Source: Mycobacterium sp. HUMS_12744610
GTDB taxonomy: Bacteria > Actinomycetota > Actinomycetes > Mycobacteriales > Mycobacteriaceae
NCBI RefSeq assembly: GCF_041206865.1
Contig: NZ_JBGEDP010000001.1
Coordinates: 5,022,001-5,086,000 of the forward strand
Direction: 5' to 3'
Length of the DNA stretch: 64,000 bases
Numbering within the stretch: position 1 is the stretch's first letter; the number at the start of each line of letters is the position of its first letter. The notes under the pieces were generated by a model, which saw only the letters and a list, made by a program, of their open reading frames with translations, searched no databases and was not told the DNA's origin. Both the position numbers and the translations under genes were made by a program. This document shows, piece after piece, positions 16,291 to 25,417 of this stretch.

Positions 16291-19052
16291 GGTTGATCCG
16301 TTCCGTTGCTCGTCTCACGGGCGTGCGTCCGCCCGGTGCGCACCCCGCCGAAATGGCTGCTGAACGACGCGCGAACCGCCTCGGGGTCACGCGCCGGGTG
16401 CGCGATGCCGTTGCCGGGCCGCTCGTCGCCGCTCGGCTCGTCATCGTCAGCTGCGCCGGGCACCAGCCGGGCCCCGGGCGTGCGGACCGGCAAACCGTGC
16501 TCGGCGGTGCGCGCCTCGACGGGCTTGTCCTCGGCCTCGGCGGCCAGCGACCAGCCGCGGTCCCATACGGACTGCCAGTCCAGGTCGGGGCTGTTGACCA
16601 GGTCGTGCGGGTCGCCCAGCATCTCCGAGAGCATCCGCCGGTAGATCACGTCGTCGGCCGGGCCGGCCTGGGACGCGGGACTGTCGACCGCTGGTGTGGT
16701 GCGCTCACGCAGCTCCCTGGAGCGGGCCGCGAAGAACGCCGAGGTGTCCGACACGCCCGGGGCCTCCGGGGGTTTCGGGGTTTCGGGGGTTTTCGGGGTT
16801 TCGGGGGCTTTCGGGGTTTCGGGGGCTTTCGGGGTTTCGGGGGCTTTCGGGGTTTCCGGCTGGGCCCGCGCGCCGCCCTCCCACCACGGGTTGGCCAGCT
16901 CGCGGCGGCCGCGCCTGGGCTGTTCCGGCGCCGGCGGGGCGGGGACGTCGGTGATGCCGCTCGAGCCCGGGTTGCGACGCGGCAACAACGTCACCGGGGG
17001 CCCGGACCCGTTGCGGGGCGCCGGCTCGGGCTCGGGCTCGGGCTCCGCCTGCGGGCCGGTCGGTTCGGCGCCCGTCGCGGACACCGGCGGCGCCCACGAC
17101 CCGGCCGTCTCCACGGGGGCCGGCGCCGCACCGTCGAGCACGGTCGGCGGCAGGTAGATCTCGGCCGTCGTGCCGGATCCGGCTTCCTGGCCCGCCGGGC
17201 CCCGCAGCCCGACCCGGATGCCGTGCCGGGCGGCGATCCGGCCCACCACGAACAGCCCCATGTGCCGGGCATTGTCGGGAGTGGGGTCGGGGGTGACGTC
17301 GCCGCCCTCTTGCAGCCTGGTGTTGGCGATGCGCCGGTCGGCGTCGCTCATGCCCAGGCCCGCGTCGGCGATCCGCAGCAGCACGCCGCCGTCGCCGCCG
17401 GGCGTGCCGGAGACCCGGACCGGCGTCGTCGGCGGGGAGTAGCTCAGCGCGTTGTCGATCAGCTCGGCGAACAGGTGGATGACCCCGCCGGCCACCGCAC
17501 CGACCAGCGCGCAGTCGGGCAGCCCGAGGATCTCGACCCGGCGGTAGTCCTCCACTTCGGACACCGCGGCGTTGACCACCGTCGACAGCGGCACCGGTTC
17601 GCGCTGGTCGCGGGCGAGCTGCGCACCGGCAAGCACCAGCAGGTTGGCGCTGTTGCGGCGTAGCCGGGCCGCCAGGTGATCCAGCCGGAACAGGCTGTCC
17701 AGGCGTTCGGGATCCCGCTCGTCGCGCTCCAGCCGGTCGATCAGCGACAGCTGCTGGTCGACCAGGGAACGGCTGCGCCGCGACATGGTCTCGAACATGT
17801 CGTTGACCAGCAACCGCAGCCGCGCCTCGTCGCCGGCGAGCAGCAGCGCCCGGGTGTGCAGCTCGTCGACCGCGTGGGCGACCTGGCCGATCTCCTCGGT
17901 GGTGTACACCGGCAGCGGCTGCGGGACCGGTTCGGCGCCGCCCGCCTTGACCCGGGCCACCTCCTCCTCGAGGTCGGTGTGGGCGACTTTGAGCGCGCCG
18001 TCGCGCAGCACTCGCAGCGGCACGACGAGCGCGCGCGCCACCAGCAGGACGACGATCAGCGCGATCACGATCGCGGCGGCCACCAGGACGGCGTCCAGGA
18101 CCGCGGCGTCGTGCCGCTCGGCGGCCTGGGCGCGCACCGACTTGGTGATCGCGGCCGTCGTGCCGTCGATGATCTGGCCGGCGAGGTCGTCGGTGGTCTG
18201 GATCGAGCGCAGCAGGTCCGGGTTGTCGACGAGCACGCTGGCCGGATCCGACATGATCGCCATCCGGGTCACCATCTGCTGCTGCAGCGCCTTGGCGTCC
18301 GGCGAGCCGACGCCGAGCACCTGGCTCATCCCGAACAGCGTCGACGGTTCGGTGCCGGCCAGGGTGATCATCGACGTCCGCAGCGCGGGCTCGGGCAGGT
18401 CCGCTCCCCGGGTGACCAGGATCTTCTGCATGGTCATCTGCCCGCGGGCCCCGACCGCCCGGCTCAGGCCCTGGGTCTCGGTCCGGATCCGCTGGTCGTC
18501 GACGCGCACCGAGGCGTTGATGACGTCCTCGGCCGTCAACAGTATCGGGGCATAGGTCGTGATCCGCTCGCGCAAACCGATGCTGTTGTCAGCCACCTTG
18601 TCCAGCAGCGCCTGACCGGCGTTGAGCAGCGTGTCGACCCCCGACCGGACGTCGGGGGTGACGTCGGTGTCGGCCAGTCGCTGCTGCAGTTCGTACTTGC
18701 GGGCTTCGTAGTTCTTCTTGGCTCCTTCGACGTCGCGCTCGGTGGAACCGGCCAGCAACGCGACGTCCATGGCGGACATGTATTTGGCGACCGCAGGCAG
18801 CACGTCGGCGCGGGCGGCGGCCAGCTTGAGCTCACCGGAGTTGGCCATCTCGCCGTGGACGCGCAGCGCGCCGAAGACCGTCGCCAACATCAGCGGCACC
18901 AGCACGATCGCCAGGACCTTCGCGCGGACCGGCCAGTTGCCCGGCGACCAGGCCGGTGGGCGTTTCGCGCGATGCCCGCCGGGGGCGGGGGTCGGGGCCG
19001 GCCCGGACGGCGCCGCCGCGGCCAGGTGGGCCGGGCGGGTGAACATGGTCAC
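16287..19052 (-). CDS. Conservon membrane sensor histidine kinase (Rv3365c-like)
   Basis: A 921-residue sensor kinase (CvnA type), first gene of the operon. One membrane helix lies at about 43-62. An extracytoplasmic helical sensor of nitrate/nitrite-sensing type follows (about 63-315), then a second helix (about 317-345, [18 protein letters not shown]) and a HAMP linker. The ATPase domain has N-box [12 protein letters not shown] at about 529 and G-box [10 protein letters not shown]. The helix before it ([17 protein letters not shown]) is the likely dimerisation segment, with His as candidate phosphoacceptor. The C-terminal third is low-complexity, Pro/Glu-rich, and contains an 18-bp tandem repeat coding PETPKA. 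The start is GTG 19052 (MTMFTRP, as in M. tuberculosis). Confidence 0.9.
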   Translation of the reverse strand: MTMFTRPAHLAAAAPSGPAPTPAPGGHRAKRPPAWSPGNWPVRAKVLAIVLVPLMLATVFGALRVHGEMANSGELKLAAARADVLPAVAKYMSAMDVALLAGSTERDVEGAKKNYEARKYELQQRLADTDVTPDVRSGVDTLLNAGQALLDKVADNSIGLRERITTYAPILLTAEDVINASVRVDDQRIRTETQGLSRAVGARGQMTMQKILVTRGADLPEPALRTSMITLAGTEPSTLFGMSQVLGVGSPDAKALQQQMVTRMAIMSDPASVLVDNPDLLRSIQTTDDLAGQIIDGTTAAITKSVRAQAAERHDAAVLDAVLVAAAIVIALIVVLLVARALVVPLRVLRDGALKVAHTDLEEEVARVKAGGAEPVPQPLPVYTTEEIGQVAHAVDELHTRALLLAGDEARLRLLVNDMFETMSRRSRSLVDQQLSLIDRLERDERDPERLDSLFRLDHLAARLRRNSANLLVLAGAQLARDQREPVPLSTVVNAAVSEVEDYRRVEILGLPDCALVGAVAGGVIHLFAELIDNALSYSPPTTPVRVSGTPGGDGGVLLRIADAGLGMSDADRRIANTRLQEGGDVTPDPTPDNARHMGLFVVGRIAARHGIRVGLRGPAGQEAGSGTTAEIYLPPTVLDGAAPAPVETAGSWAPPVSATGAEPTGPQAEPEPEPEPAPRNGSGPPVTLLPRRNPGSSGITDVPAPPAPEQPRRGRRELANPWWEGGARAQPETPKAPETPKAPETPKAPETPKTPETPKPPEAPGVSDTSAFFAARSRELRERTTPAVDSPASQAGPADDVIYRRMLSEMLGDPHDLVNSPDLDWQSVWDRGWSLAAEAEDKPVEARTAEHGLPVRTPGARLVPGAADDDEPSGDERPGNGIAHPARDPEAVRASFSSHFGGVRTGRTHARETSNGTDQP
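16777..16848 (-). repeat. In-frame 18-bp tandem repeat (PETPKA) in the sensor-kinase tail
   Basis: Four consecutive 18-bp units (GGGGTTTCGGGGGCTTTC on the + strand, the first with one substitution) with partial units on both sides. On the coding strand they read PETPKA or PETPKT, at about residues 735-758 of the kinase. Copy number can change without shifting the frame, so this is a candidate VNTR marker. Confidence 0.9.
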
Positions 19053-19326
19053 GCGGGTGCGGCCGCGTGACCGGCCGCTGCGCTCGCGTTCGGCGCCAAT
19101 ACAAACCAGAGGCTCATGAAACTTCCTGCTTTATTCCACCCGCCGCGCGCAGAGGGCGCGAGCGGTATACACGTGGCAATCCGACGAGTATGACAGCCCG
19201 CGGCCCAGGTCACCAGAATCGTTACTGAGCAGACACAGCCCCCGGGAGCCGGCCCCGCACTCCGGCGGGCAGCACCGGCAAACCCGCGGCGCGGGTGCGG
19301 GCACGCGGCTTTGTCATGATCACCCC
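19053..19326. other. Divergent intergenic region between conservon kinase and trmL
   Basis: About 274 bases with no credible coding frame. It must contain the promoter of the five-gene conservon. TATACC near 19165 on the minus strand is a possible -10, but no matching -35 was seen. Confidence 0.4.
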
Positions 19327-19791
19327 ATGTTCCGCTTGCTGTTCGTCTGCCCGCGCATCCCGCCGAACACGGGCAACGCCATCCGGACGGCGGCCGCCAC
19401 CGGCTGCGAGCTGCATCTGGTCGAGCCGCTGGGCTTCGACCTGTCCGAACCGCAGCTGCGGCGCGCCGGGCTGGACTATCACGACCTGGCGTCGGTCACC
19501 GTGCACGCATCGCTGCCGGCCGCGTGGGACGCGCTGATGCCGGCGCGGGTGTTCGCGTTCACCGCGCAGGCGCCCACCTCGTTCGCCGACGTCGGATACC
19601 TGGCCGGGGACGTCCTGATGTTCGGCCCCGAACCCACCGGGCTGGACGCGGAGACCCTGGCCGACGCGCACGTCACCGCGCAGGTGCGGATTCCGATGCT
19701 GGCGGGCCGGCGCTCGCTGAACCTGTCGAACGCCGCGGCCGTCGCCGCGTACGAGGCGTGGCGCCAGCACGGCTACCTCGGGGGCGTATAG
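19327..19791 (+). CDS. trmL: tRNA (cytidine/uridine-34-2'-O)-methyltransferase, SPOUT family (Rv3366-like)
   Basis: A compact 154-residue SpoU/TrmL protein that methylates the ribose of the wobble nucleotide of certain tRNAs with AdoMet. The trefoil-knot motifs are clear: motif 1 IPPNTGNAIRTAAATGCELHLVEP (in parts IPPNTGNAIRTAA), motif 2 LMFGPEPTGLD, and motif 3 IPMLAGRRSLNLSNAAAVAAYEAWRQ. The length fits the minimal YibK/TrmL type without an extra RNA-binding domain. The gene stands alone, facing the nitroreductase gene, with a hairpin between them. From memory, M. tuberculosis has a PE_PGRS gene at this point, which is absent here. Confidence 0.92.
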   Translation: MFRLLFVCPRIPPNTGNAIRTAAATGCELHLVEPLGFDLSEPQLRRAGLDYHDLASVTVHASLPAAWDALMPARVFAFTAQAPTSFADVGYLAGDVLMFGPEPTGLDAETLADAHVTAQVRIPMLAGRRSLNLSNAAAVAAYEAWRQHGYLGGV

Positions 19792-19804
19792 CCCGGCGAC
19801 GATA

Positions 19805-19822
19805 CGGCCCGTGCGCGGGCCG
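19805..19822. terminator. Hairpin between convergent genes
   Basis: CGGCCCG-TGCG-CGGGCCG is a perfect 7-bp GC stem with a 4-base loop. It lies between the stops of trmL and the nitroreductase gene and could serve both strands. It lacks a U-tract, as is common in mycobacteria. Confidence 0.5.
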
Positions 19823-19839
19823 GGCAATCACACCCTGAG

Positions 19840-20487
19840 TTACCACGTGTCCCAGTGGGTGACCTGGTCGGCGGGCAGCCGCTTGGCCGGGCGGAAGTCG
19901 GTGCCTTTGGTGTAGGCGATCGGGAACAGCCCGCCCTGGCTGTATTTGTCGTGCGGGATGCCCAGCACCTCGGCGGCCCGCTGGTCACCGTCGTTGATCA
20001 GGTGCAGCGTCGTCCAGCAGGTGCCCAGGCCGCGTGAGCGCAGCGCCAGGCAGAAGCTCCACGCGGCGGGGAACAGCGACGCCCAGAACGAGGCGCTCAG
20101 GCCCAGCGGCGCCTTGTCCACCTTGCCCTCCAAGCAGGGGATCAGCAGCACCGGCGCCTCGTGCATGTGCTCGGCGAGGTAGAGCGCCGAATCCTTGACC
20201 TTGTCCATCCGCTCGCCGCGGGTGTCGCCCTCGGGGTACTGCGCCGCGGGCAGGCTGAGGTAGTCGCGGGCGTTGGCGAGGTAGATGTCGGCGATCGCCT
20301 TCTTCTTGTCGGCGTCCTCGACGAACACCCACTGCCAGCCCTGCGCGTTGGACCCGGTGGGCGCCTGCAGCGCCAGTTCGAGGCACTCCATCAGCACCTC
20401 GTGGGACACCGGCTTGTCGAAGTCGAGGCGTTTGCGGACCGAGCGGGTGGTGGTGAGGAGTTCGTCGACGGACAGGTTCAGGGTCAT
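19840..20487 (-). CDS. Nitroreductase-family FMN oxidoreductase (Rv3368c-like)
   Basis: A 215-residue FMN-dependent oxidoreductase of the nitroreductase fold, normally a dimer using NAD(P)H. Visible are the N-terminal TTRSVRKRLDFDKPV (FMN phosphate Arg cluster), LQAPTGSNAQGWQWVFV (substrate/FMN loop) and LRSRGLGTCWTTLHL, typical of the family. The start is ATG 20487 (MTLNLSVDELL). An upstream extension is possible but would run into a repeat-rich segment. The gene lies downstream of dnaE2 on the same strand after a 115-base gap holding inverted repeats, so it probably has its own promoter. The substrate is unknown. Confidence 0.9.
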   Translation of the reverse strand: MTLNLSVDELLTTTRSVRKRLDFDKPVSHEVLMECLELALQAPTGSNAQGWQWVFVEDADKKKAIADIYLANARDYLSLPAAQYPEGDTRGERMDKVKDSALYLAEHMHEAPVLLIPCLEGKVDKAPLGLSASFWASLFPAAWSFCLALRSRGLGTCWTTLHLINDGDQRAAEVLGIPHDKYSQGGLFPIAYTKGTDFRPAKRLPADQVTHWDTW

Positions 20488-20520
20488 GATCCGGACACTA
20501 CCGTCGGGACCTCCTCCCCT

Positions 20521-20582
20521 CGCGAGGGTGCGTGTCTGCACGCGACACGCCGGGGTTGGGTGGCATTCTGCGCACCCTCGCG
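20521..20582. repeat. Inverted repeats between dnaE2 and the nitroreductase gene
   Basis: CGCGAGGGTGCG (20521-20532) and CGCACCCTCGCG (20571-20582) are perfect 12-bp inverted arms 38 bases apart. Overlapping the left arm is a second perfect hairpin, GCGTGTC-TGCACGC-GACACGC (20530-20550). The two structures are mutually exclusive. The region follows the dnaE2 stop, so termination or processing of that transcript is one explanation. Confidence 0.7.
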
Positions 20583-20601
20583 GAGGTGAGGCCGGCGGGC
20601 C

Positions 20602-23600
20602 TCACCGGAAGTCGCGGGAGCGCGATCCGACGGCCAGGCTGATGCGGCCCAGCCGTTCGGCGACGACGGTGACGGCGCCGCTGGCGTTCTGCACCTGACC
20701 GCGCACCAGCAGCGCCGGCGCCGTGTTCGCCAGCTTGCGGTGCCGCGCCCACACCCCCGGCGTGCACAGCACGTTGACCATCCCGGTCTCGTCCTCGAGG
20801 TTGACAAACGTCACGCCCTGAGCGGTGCCGGGGCGCTGCCGGTGGGTCACCGCGCCGGCGATCAGCACCCGGTCGCCGTCGGGCACGCTCAGCAGCTTCC
20901 CGGCGGGCACCACCCCCAGCGCGTCGAGGTCTTCGCGCAGGAACTGCGTCGGGTAGCTGTCCGGGGAGACGCCGGTGGCCCACACGTCGGCGGCGGCCAG
21001 CTCCAGCTCGCTCATCCCCGGCAGCGCCGGGACGTGCGAGCTCGCCCCCACCCCGGGCAGCCGGTCCGGCCGCTGGGTGGCCGCGGCCCCGGCCGCCCAC
21101 AGGCCCTCGCGCCGCGACATGCCGAAGCACCCCAGCGCCCCGGCCGTCGCCAGCGCCTCGGTCTGCGGCACGCTCAGTTGCAACCGGGCCGTCAGGTCCA
21201 GCAGGGAAGCGAACGGGCCGTTGGCCTTTCGCTCTTCTACCAGCCGCTCGGCGAAATCCTCGCCGATATGGCGGACCGCGCCCAGCCCCAGGCGCACCTC
21301 GGTGCCGGCGTTCTCGAGCGTGGCGTGCGCCAGGCTGGCGTTGACGCACGGGCCGTGCACCGTCACGCCGTGGCGGCGCGCGTCGGCCACCAGCGACTGC
21401 GGCGAGTAGAAACCCATCGGCTGGGCACGCAGCAGCGCCGCGCAGAACGCCGCCGGGTGGTGCAGCTTGAACCACGACGAGTAGAACACCAGCGACGCGA
21501 AGCTCAGCGCGTGACTTTCCGGGAAGCCGAAATTGGCGAAGGCCTCCAGCTTTTCGTAGATCCGGTCGATCACCTCCTCGGAGGCGCCGTGCAGCGCGCG
21601 CATCCCGTCGTAGAAGCGGTCGCGCAGCCGCCGCATGCGCTCGGTCGAGCGCTTGGAGCCCATGGCGCGGCGCAACTGGTCGGCCTCGGCGGCGGAGAAG
21701 CCGGCGCAGTCGACCGCGAGTTGCATCAGCTGCTCCTGAAAAAGGGGCACCCCCAGCGTCTTTCGCAGCGCCGATTCCATCGACGGGTGGTCGTAGGTGA
21801 CCGGGTCCAGGCCGTTGCGCCGCCGGATGTAGGGGTGCACCGACCCGCCCTGGATGGGGCCGGGACGGATCAGCGCGACCTCGACCACCAGGTCGTAGAA
21901 GATCCGCGGCTTAAGGCGCGGCAGCGTGGCCATCTGCGCGCGCGACTCCACCTGGAACACGCCGACCGAATCGGCGCGCGCGAGCATCTCGTACACCGCC
22001 GGCTCGGACAGGTCCAGCCGGGCCAGGTCCACCTCGATGCCCTTGTGCTCGGCCACCAGGTCGATGGCGTAGTGCAGTGCCGAGAGCATGCCCAGCCCGA
22101 GCAGGTCGAACTTCACCAAACCGATTGCCGCGCAGTCGTCTTTGTCCCACTGCAGGACGCTGCGCCCCGCCATGCGCGCCCACTCCACCGGGCACACGTC
22201 GGCGATCGGGCGGTCGCAGATCACCATGCCCCCGGAGTGGATGCCCATGTGGCGTGGCAGGTTGCGGATCTGTTGCGCCAGGTCGATCACCTGCGCCGGG
22301 ATGCCTGCGACGTCGGGTGAGTCCGCGAGCCCGTTCCAGTGGCCGATCTGCTTGCTCCACGCGTCCTGCTGGCCTTGGGAGAAGCCCAGCGCGCGGGCCA
22401 TGTCGCGCACCGCGATCCGCCCCCGGTAGGTGATCACGTTGGCGACCTGGGCGGCGTAGTCGCGGCCGTATTTGTCGTACACGTACTGGATGACCTTTTC
22501 GCGTTGGTCGGACTCGATGTCCATGTCGATATCGGGCGGCCCGTCGCGGGCCGGCGACAGGAAGCGCTCGAACAACAGCTCGTTGGCCACCGGGTCCACC
22601 GCGGTCACACCCAGGGCATAGCAGACCGCGGAATTGGCGGCCGACCCCCGGCCCTGGCAGAGGATGTCGTTGTCCCGGCAGAACCGGGCGATGTCGTGCA
22701 CCACCAGGAAGTAACCCGGAAACGTCAGCTGGGCAATGACTTTCAGCTCGTGCTCGATCTGGGCGTACGCGCGGGGGGCGGCCTCGGGGAGCCCGTAGCG
22801 GTCACGCGCACCCGTCATAGTCAGGTGCCGCAGCCAGCTGTCCTCGGTGTGCCCGTCGGGAACCTCGAACGGCGGCAGCTGCGGGGCGATCAGCGCCAGC
22901 CCGAATGCGCACCGCTCGCCGAGCTCGGCGGCGGCGGTCACCGCGCCGGGATGCCATGCGAACAGCCGGGCCATCTCCTCGCCGGAACGCAGGTGCGCAC
23001 CGCCCAGCGGGGCCAGCCGGCCCGCGGCCGAGTCCAGGGACTGGCGGGCTCGGATCGCCCCCATCGCCATGGCCAGCCGGCCGCGCGACGGCTGGGCGAA
23101 ATGCGCCCCGGTGGTGGCGACGACGCCGACACCGAAGCGCGGCGCCAGGCCAGCCAGCGCGGCGTTGCGTTCGTCGTCGAGCGGGTGGCCGTGATGGGTC
23201 AGCTCGATGCTCACCCGCTCCGCCCCGAACCGGTCCACCAGGTCGGCCAGCGCCCGCTCGGCGGCAGCCGGGCCACCCGCGGAAAGGGCTTGGCGCACAT
23301 GCCCTTTGCGGCACCCGGTCAGGATGTGCCAGTGCCCGCCGGCAGCCCGCGTCAGCGCGTCGTAGTCGTAGCGGGGCTTGCCCTTCTCCCCGCCGGCCAG
23401 GTGCGCGGCCGCCAGCTGCCGTGACAGCCGCCGGTAGCCTTCCGGGCCGCAGGCCAGTACCAGCAGGTGCGGGCCGGGCGGGTCCGGCGCCTCGGTGCGA
23501 GCCCCCGGCCCCAAAGACAGCTCGGCCCCGAACACGGTGCGCATGTCGAGTTCGGCGGCGGCTTCGGCGAACCGCACCGCCCCGTAGAAACCGTCGTGGT

Positions 23601-23883
23601 CGGTGAGCGCCAACGCGCGCAGGCCCAGCCGGGCCGCCTCCTCGACCAGTTCCTCGGGCGTGCCGGCGCCGTCGAGAAAACTGAACGCCGAATGCGCGTG
23701 CAGCTCGGCGTACGGGACCGGCGAGCGGGCCCGCCGGCCGCCATCGGGCGGGCGGTACGCCGCGCGCCTGCCCGACAGGGGGCCCTCCTGCTCGGGCTGC
23801 GACAGCGCACCGCCGTGGCGCGGTTTGCCGTCGAGCACCCGCTCCATCTCCGCCCAGCTCGGCGGCCCGTTGAACCAGCCCAC
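20602..23883 (-). CDS. dnaE2: Error-prone DNA polymerase III alpha-type, SOS mutasome
   Basis: A 1093-residue C-family polymerase that carries out translesion synthesis and damage-induced mutagenesis together with ImuA' and ImuB. The N-terminal PHP domain begins ELHAHSAFSFLDGA. The palm contains the catalytic acidic motif PDIDMDIESDQRE at about residues 448-460. The GRGSAANSAVCYALGV and GFPESHALSFASLVFYSSWFKLHHP stretches (HhH/finger region) and a C-terminal OB-type domain are present. The start is set at GTG 23883: it matches the M. tuberculosis N-terminus (MGW-NGPPSWAEMERVL) and lies 7 bases after TAGATT, a -10 suited to leaderless transcription. A TTG at 23892 is the alternative. A LexA box lies just upstream. 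Confidence 0.96.
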   Translation of the reverse strand: MGWFNGPPSWAEMERVLDGKPRHGGALSQPEQEGPLSGRRAAYRPPDGGRRARSPVPYAELHAHSAFSFLDGAGTPEELVEEAARLGLRALALTDHDGFYGAVRFAEAAAELDMRTVFGAELSLGPGARTEAPDPPGPHLLVLACGPEGYRRLSRQLAAAHLAGGEKGKPRYDYDALTRAAGGHWHILTGCRKGHVRQALSAGGPAAAERALADLVDRFGAERVSIELTHHGHPLDDERNAALAGLAPRFGVGVVATTGAHFAQPSRGRLAMAMGAIRARQSLDSAAGRLAPLGGAHLRSGEEMARLFAWHPGAVTAAAELGERCAFGLALIAPQLPPFEVPDGHTEDSWLRHLTMTGARDRYGLPEAAPRAYAQIEHELKVIAQLTFPGYFLVVHDIARFCRDNDILCQGRGSAANSAVCYALGVTAVDPVANELLFERFLSPARDGPPDIDMDIESDQREKVIQYVYDKYGRDYAAQVANVITYRGRIAVRDMARALGFSQGQQDAWSKQIGHWNGLADSPDVAGIPAQVIDLAQQIRNLPRHMGIHSGGMVICDRPIADVCPVEWARMAGRSVLQWDKDDCAAIGLVKFDLLGLGMLSALHYAIDLVAEHKGIEVDLARLDLSEPAVYEMLARADSVGVFQVESRAQMATLPRLKPRIFYDLVVEVALIRPGPIQGGSVHPYIRRRNGLDPVTYDHPSMESALRKTLGVPLFQEQLMQLAVDCAGFSAAEADQLRRAMGSKRSTERMRRLRDRFYDGMRALHGASEEVIDRIYEKLEAFANFGFPESHALSFASLVFYSSWFKLHHPAAFCAALLRAQPMGFYSPQSLVADARRHGVTVHGPCVNASLAHATLENAGTEVRLGLGAVRHIGEDFAERLVEERKANGPFASLLDLTARLQLSVPQTEALATAGALGCFGMSRREGLWAAGAAATQRPDRLPGVGASSHVPALPGMSELELAAADVWATGVSPDSYPTQFLREDLDALGVVPAGKLLSVPDGDRVLIAGAVTHRQRPGTAQGVTFVNLEDETGMVNVLCTPGVWARHRKLANTAPALLVRGQVQNASGAVTVVAERLGRISLAVGSRSRDFR

Positions 23884-23890
23884 GTGCCCC

Positions 23891-23912
23891 AATCTATCGA
23901 ATGTTTGTTCGA
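23891..23912 (-). promoter_or_regulatory. LexA (SOS) box and -10 element of dnaE2
   Basis: TCGAATGTTTGTTCGA (23897-23912, + strand) differs from the mycobacterial SOS consensus TCGAAC-N4-GTTCGA at one position. On the minus strand it is followed at once by TAGATT (23896-23891), a -10 of TANNNT type, so LexA would occlude the promoter. Confidence 0.88.
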
Positions 23913-24043
23913 TACGGGCGGGTGCGGTTGTTAATCACCTCTTCAACTGCACAACACGTTCTTAACGCCACGGGCCTACCGCGCCGGGACGCCGGACCCG
24001 ATACTGGTACGGGGCGAGGAAAAATCGACGGCGGGAACCGAGC

Positions 24044-25417
24044 ATGGCGCAGCTGAAGGCACTGGACACGTCCTACCTCACCACCTCCGCGGACCGGCAT
24101 GCCGGCCTGGCCGTCGGCGCGGTCGCCGTCGTCGACGGAGTTCCCAACCATGCGCTGTTGAAAAGCCTTCTGGCCGAACGTTTTCAATCGCTGCCACGTT
24201 GCTCCCAGGCGCTGCGGCCCCCACCTCACGGCCCCGGGTGGGTCGACCCTCCGCGGCTCGAGCTCGCCCACCACGTGCGCCGCGTGGCGATCTGCCGCCC
24301 GGGCGGCGACGCCGAGCTGTCGGCCGCCATCGCCTTCGCCCTCGAACGCCCCCTCGACCCGGACCGGCCACCCTGGGAGTGCTGGGTCATCGAGGGCCTG
24401 CAGGGCGGGAAGTGGGCGATCCTGATGAAGGTGCACCACCGCCTGACCGGGGACAACTCCCCCGCCCGCCTGCTCACCCGGTTGTGCGACGAGAACGACC
24501 CGGCGGAGTTCGCCAACCACGTTGTAGCCGAACAGCTTTCGCCGTCGCAACCCGCCGGGCACGGGTGGCCGCACGCGCTGTGGCGGGCGTCGTCCGCCGC
24601 GGGTACCGTCGCCAACGCACTGGTGGGCGCGGTCTGCCCCGCGCTGCGGACGCCGCCCGGCGCGGCCACCATGCGCCGGTACCGCACGGTGCGGGTGCCG
24701 ATCGCCGACGTCGACCGCGTCTGCCGCAAGTTCGGCGTGACCGCCGACGACGTCGCGCTCGCGGCGATCACCGAGGGATTCCGCACGGTGCTGCTGCAGC
24801 GCGGCGAGCAGCCGCGGGCCGATTCGCTGCCCACCGTGGTGCCGACGCCGAGCCGCGCGGCCATGCCGGTCTACCTGCCGGTCGAACACGACGACCCGGT
24901 GCGCCGACTCCGCACCGTGGCGACCCGGCGGAAGGCCGGGCAGCCCGGCGCCGGCATCGTCGAGTCGGCGCTGAAACACCTGCCAACGATCTTGCGGGGC
25001 AATCTCTTACAGCTCATGGACCGGCTCCCGCAGGGCGACCTGGTGACGCTGGCGACCAGCCTCCCGGGCCCACGGCGCCAGCTGCGGCTGATGGGCCAGA
25101 CCATGGAGCGCCTGCTGCCGATCCCCCCGACGGCCGCGCGGCTGAGCACCGGTGTCGCGGTGCTCGGCTACGGCGACGAGCTCGTCTTCGGCATCACCGC
25201 CGACTACCACGCCGCCTGCGACGTCAGGCGGCTGGCCGCCGCCATCGAGGTCGGCATGGCCCGGCTGGTGGCGCTCAGCGAGGACTCGGTGGTGCTGTTC
25301 GCCAGGGACCGCCGGCGCACGCGCGGCACCGGCCCGGCCCCGGCCGCACCGGCCACCATGAGAAGGTTGGGTGGTGCGCACGCCGGAGCCGGTCGTCATC
25401 GACCCCCGCCGCCATGA
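24044..25417 (+). CDS. WS/DGAT-family acyltransferase-like protein (Rv3371-like)
   Basis: A 457-residue member of the wax ester synthase/diacylglycerol acyltransferase family, whose active members transfer acyl-CoA to diacylglycerol or alcohols in storage-lipid synthesis. Recognisable parts are LDTSYL at the N-terminus, PLDPDRPPWECWVIEGL, and the C-terminal SLPGPRRQLRLMG (NxPGP-type motif). The catalytic HHxxxDG site reads HHRLTGD: both His are kept but the DG pair is replaced by GD. The reaction may therefore be weakened or altered. The C-terminal tail (Arg/Pro/Ala-rich) overlaps the start of otsB by 47 bases. An upstream -10/-35 pair was not clear. Confidence 0.85.
   Translation: MAQLKALDTSYLTTSADRHAGLAVGAVAVVDGVPNHALLKSLLAERFQSLPRCSQALRPPPHGPGWVDPPRLELAHHVRRVAICRPGGDAELSAAIAFALERPLDPDRPPWECWVIEGLQGGKWAILMKVHHRLTGDNSPARLLTRLCDENDPAEFANHVVAEQLSPSQPAGHGWPHALWRASSAAGTVANALVGAVCPALRTPPGAATMRRYRTVRVPIADVDRVCRKFGVTADDVALAAITEGFRTVLLQRGEQPRADSLPTVVPTPSRAAMPVYLPVEHDDPVRRLRTVATRRKAGQPGAGIVESALKHLPTILRGNLLQLMDRLPQGDLVTLATSLPGPRRQLRLMGQTMERLLPIPPTAARLSTGVAVLGYGDELVFGITADYHAACDVRRLAAAIEVGMARLVALSEDSVVLFARDRRRTRGTGPAPAAPATMRRLGGAHAGAGRHRPPPP

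Noticed and set aside
16777..16848. Possible CRISPR-like direct repeats
   Set aside because: The repeats are contiguous 18-bp units in a coding frame with no spacers and no cas genes.
15738..17663. Long plus-strand frame with Gly-Phe-Arg repeats resembling PE_PGRS sequence
   Set aside because: It is the reverse strand of the sensor kinase and its PETPKA repeat, with no PE domain.
20498..21475. A minus-strand frame ending upstream of dnaE2's stop
   Set aside because: Runs within dnaE2 in another frame and has no recognisable domain.
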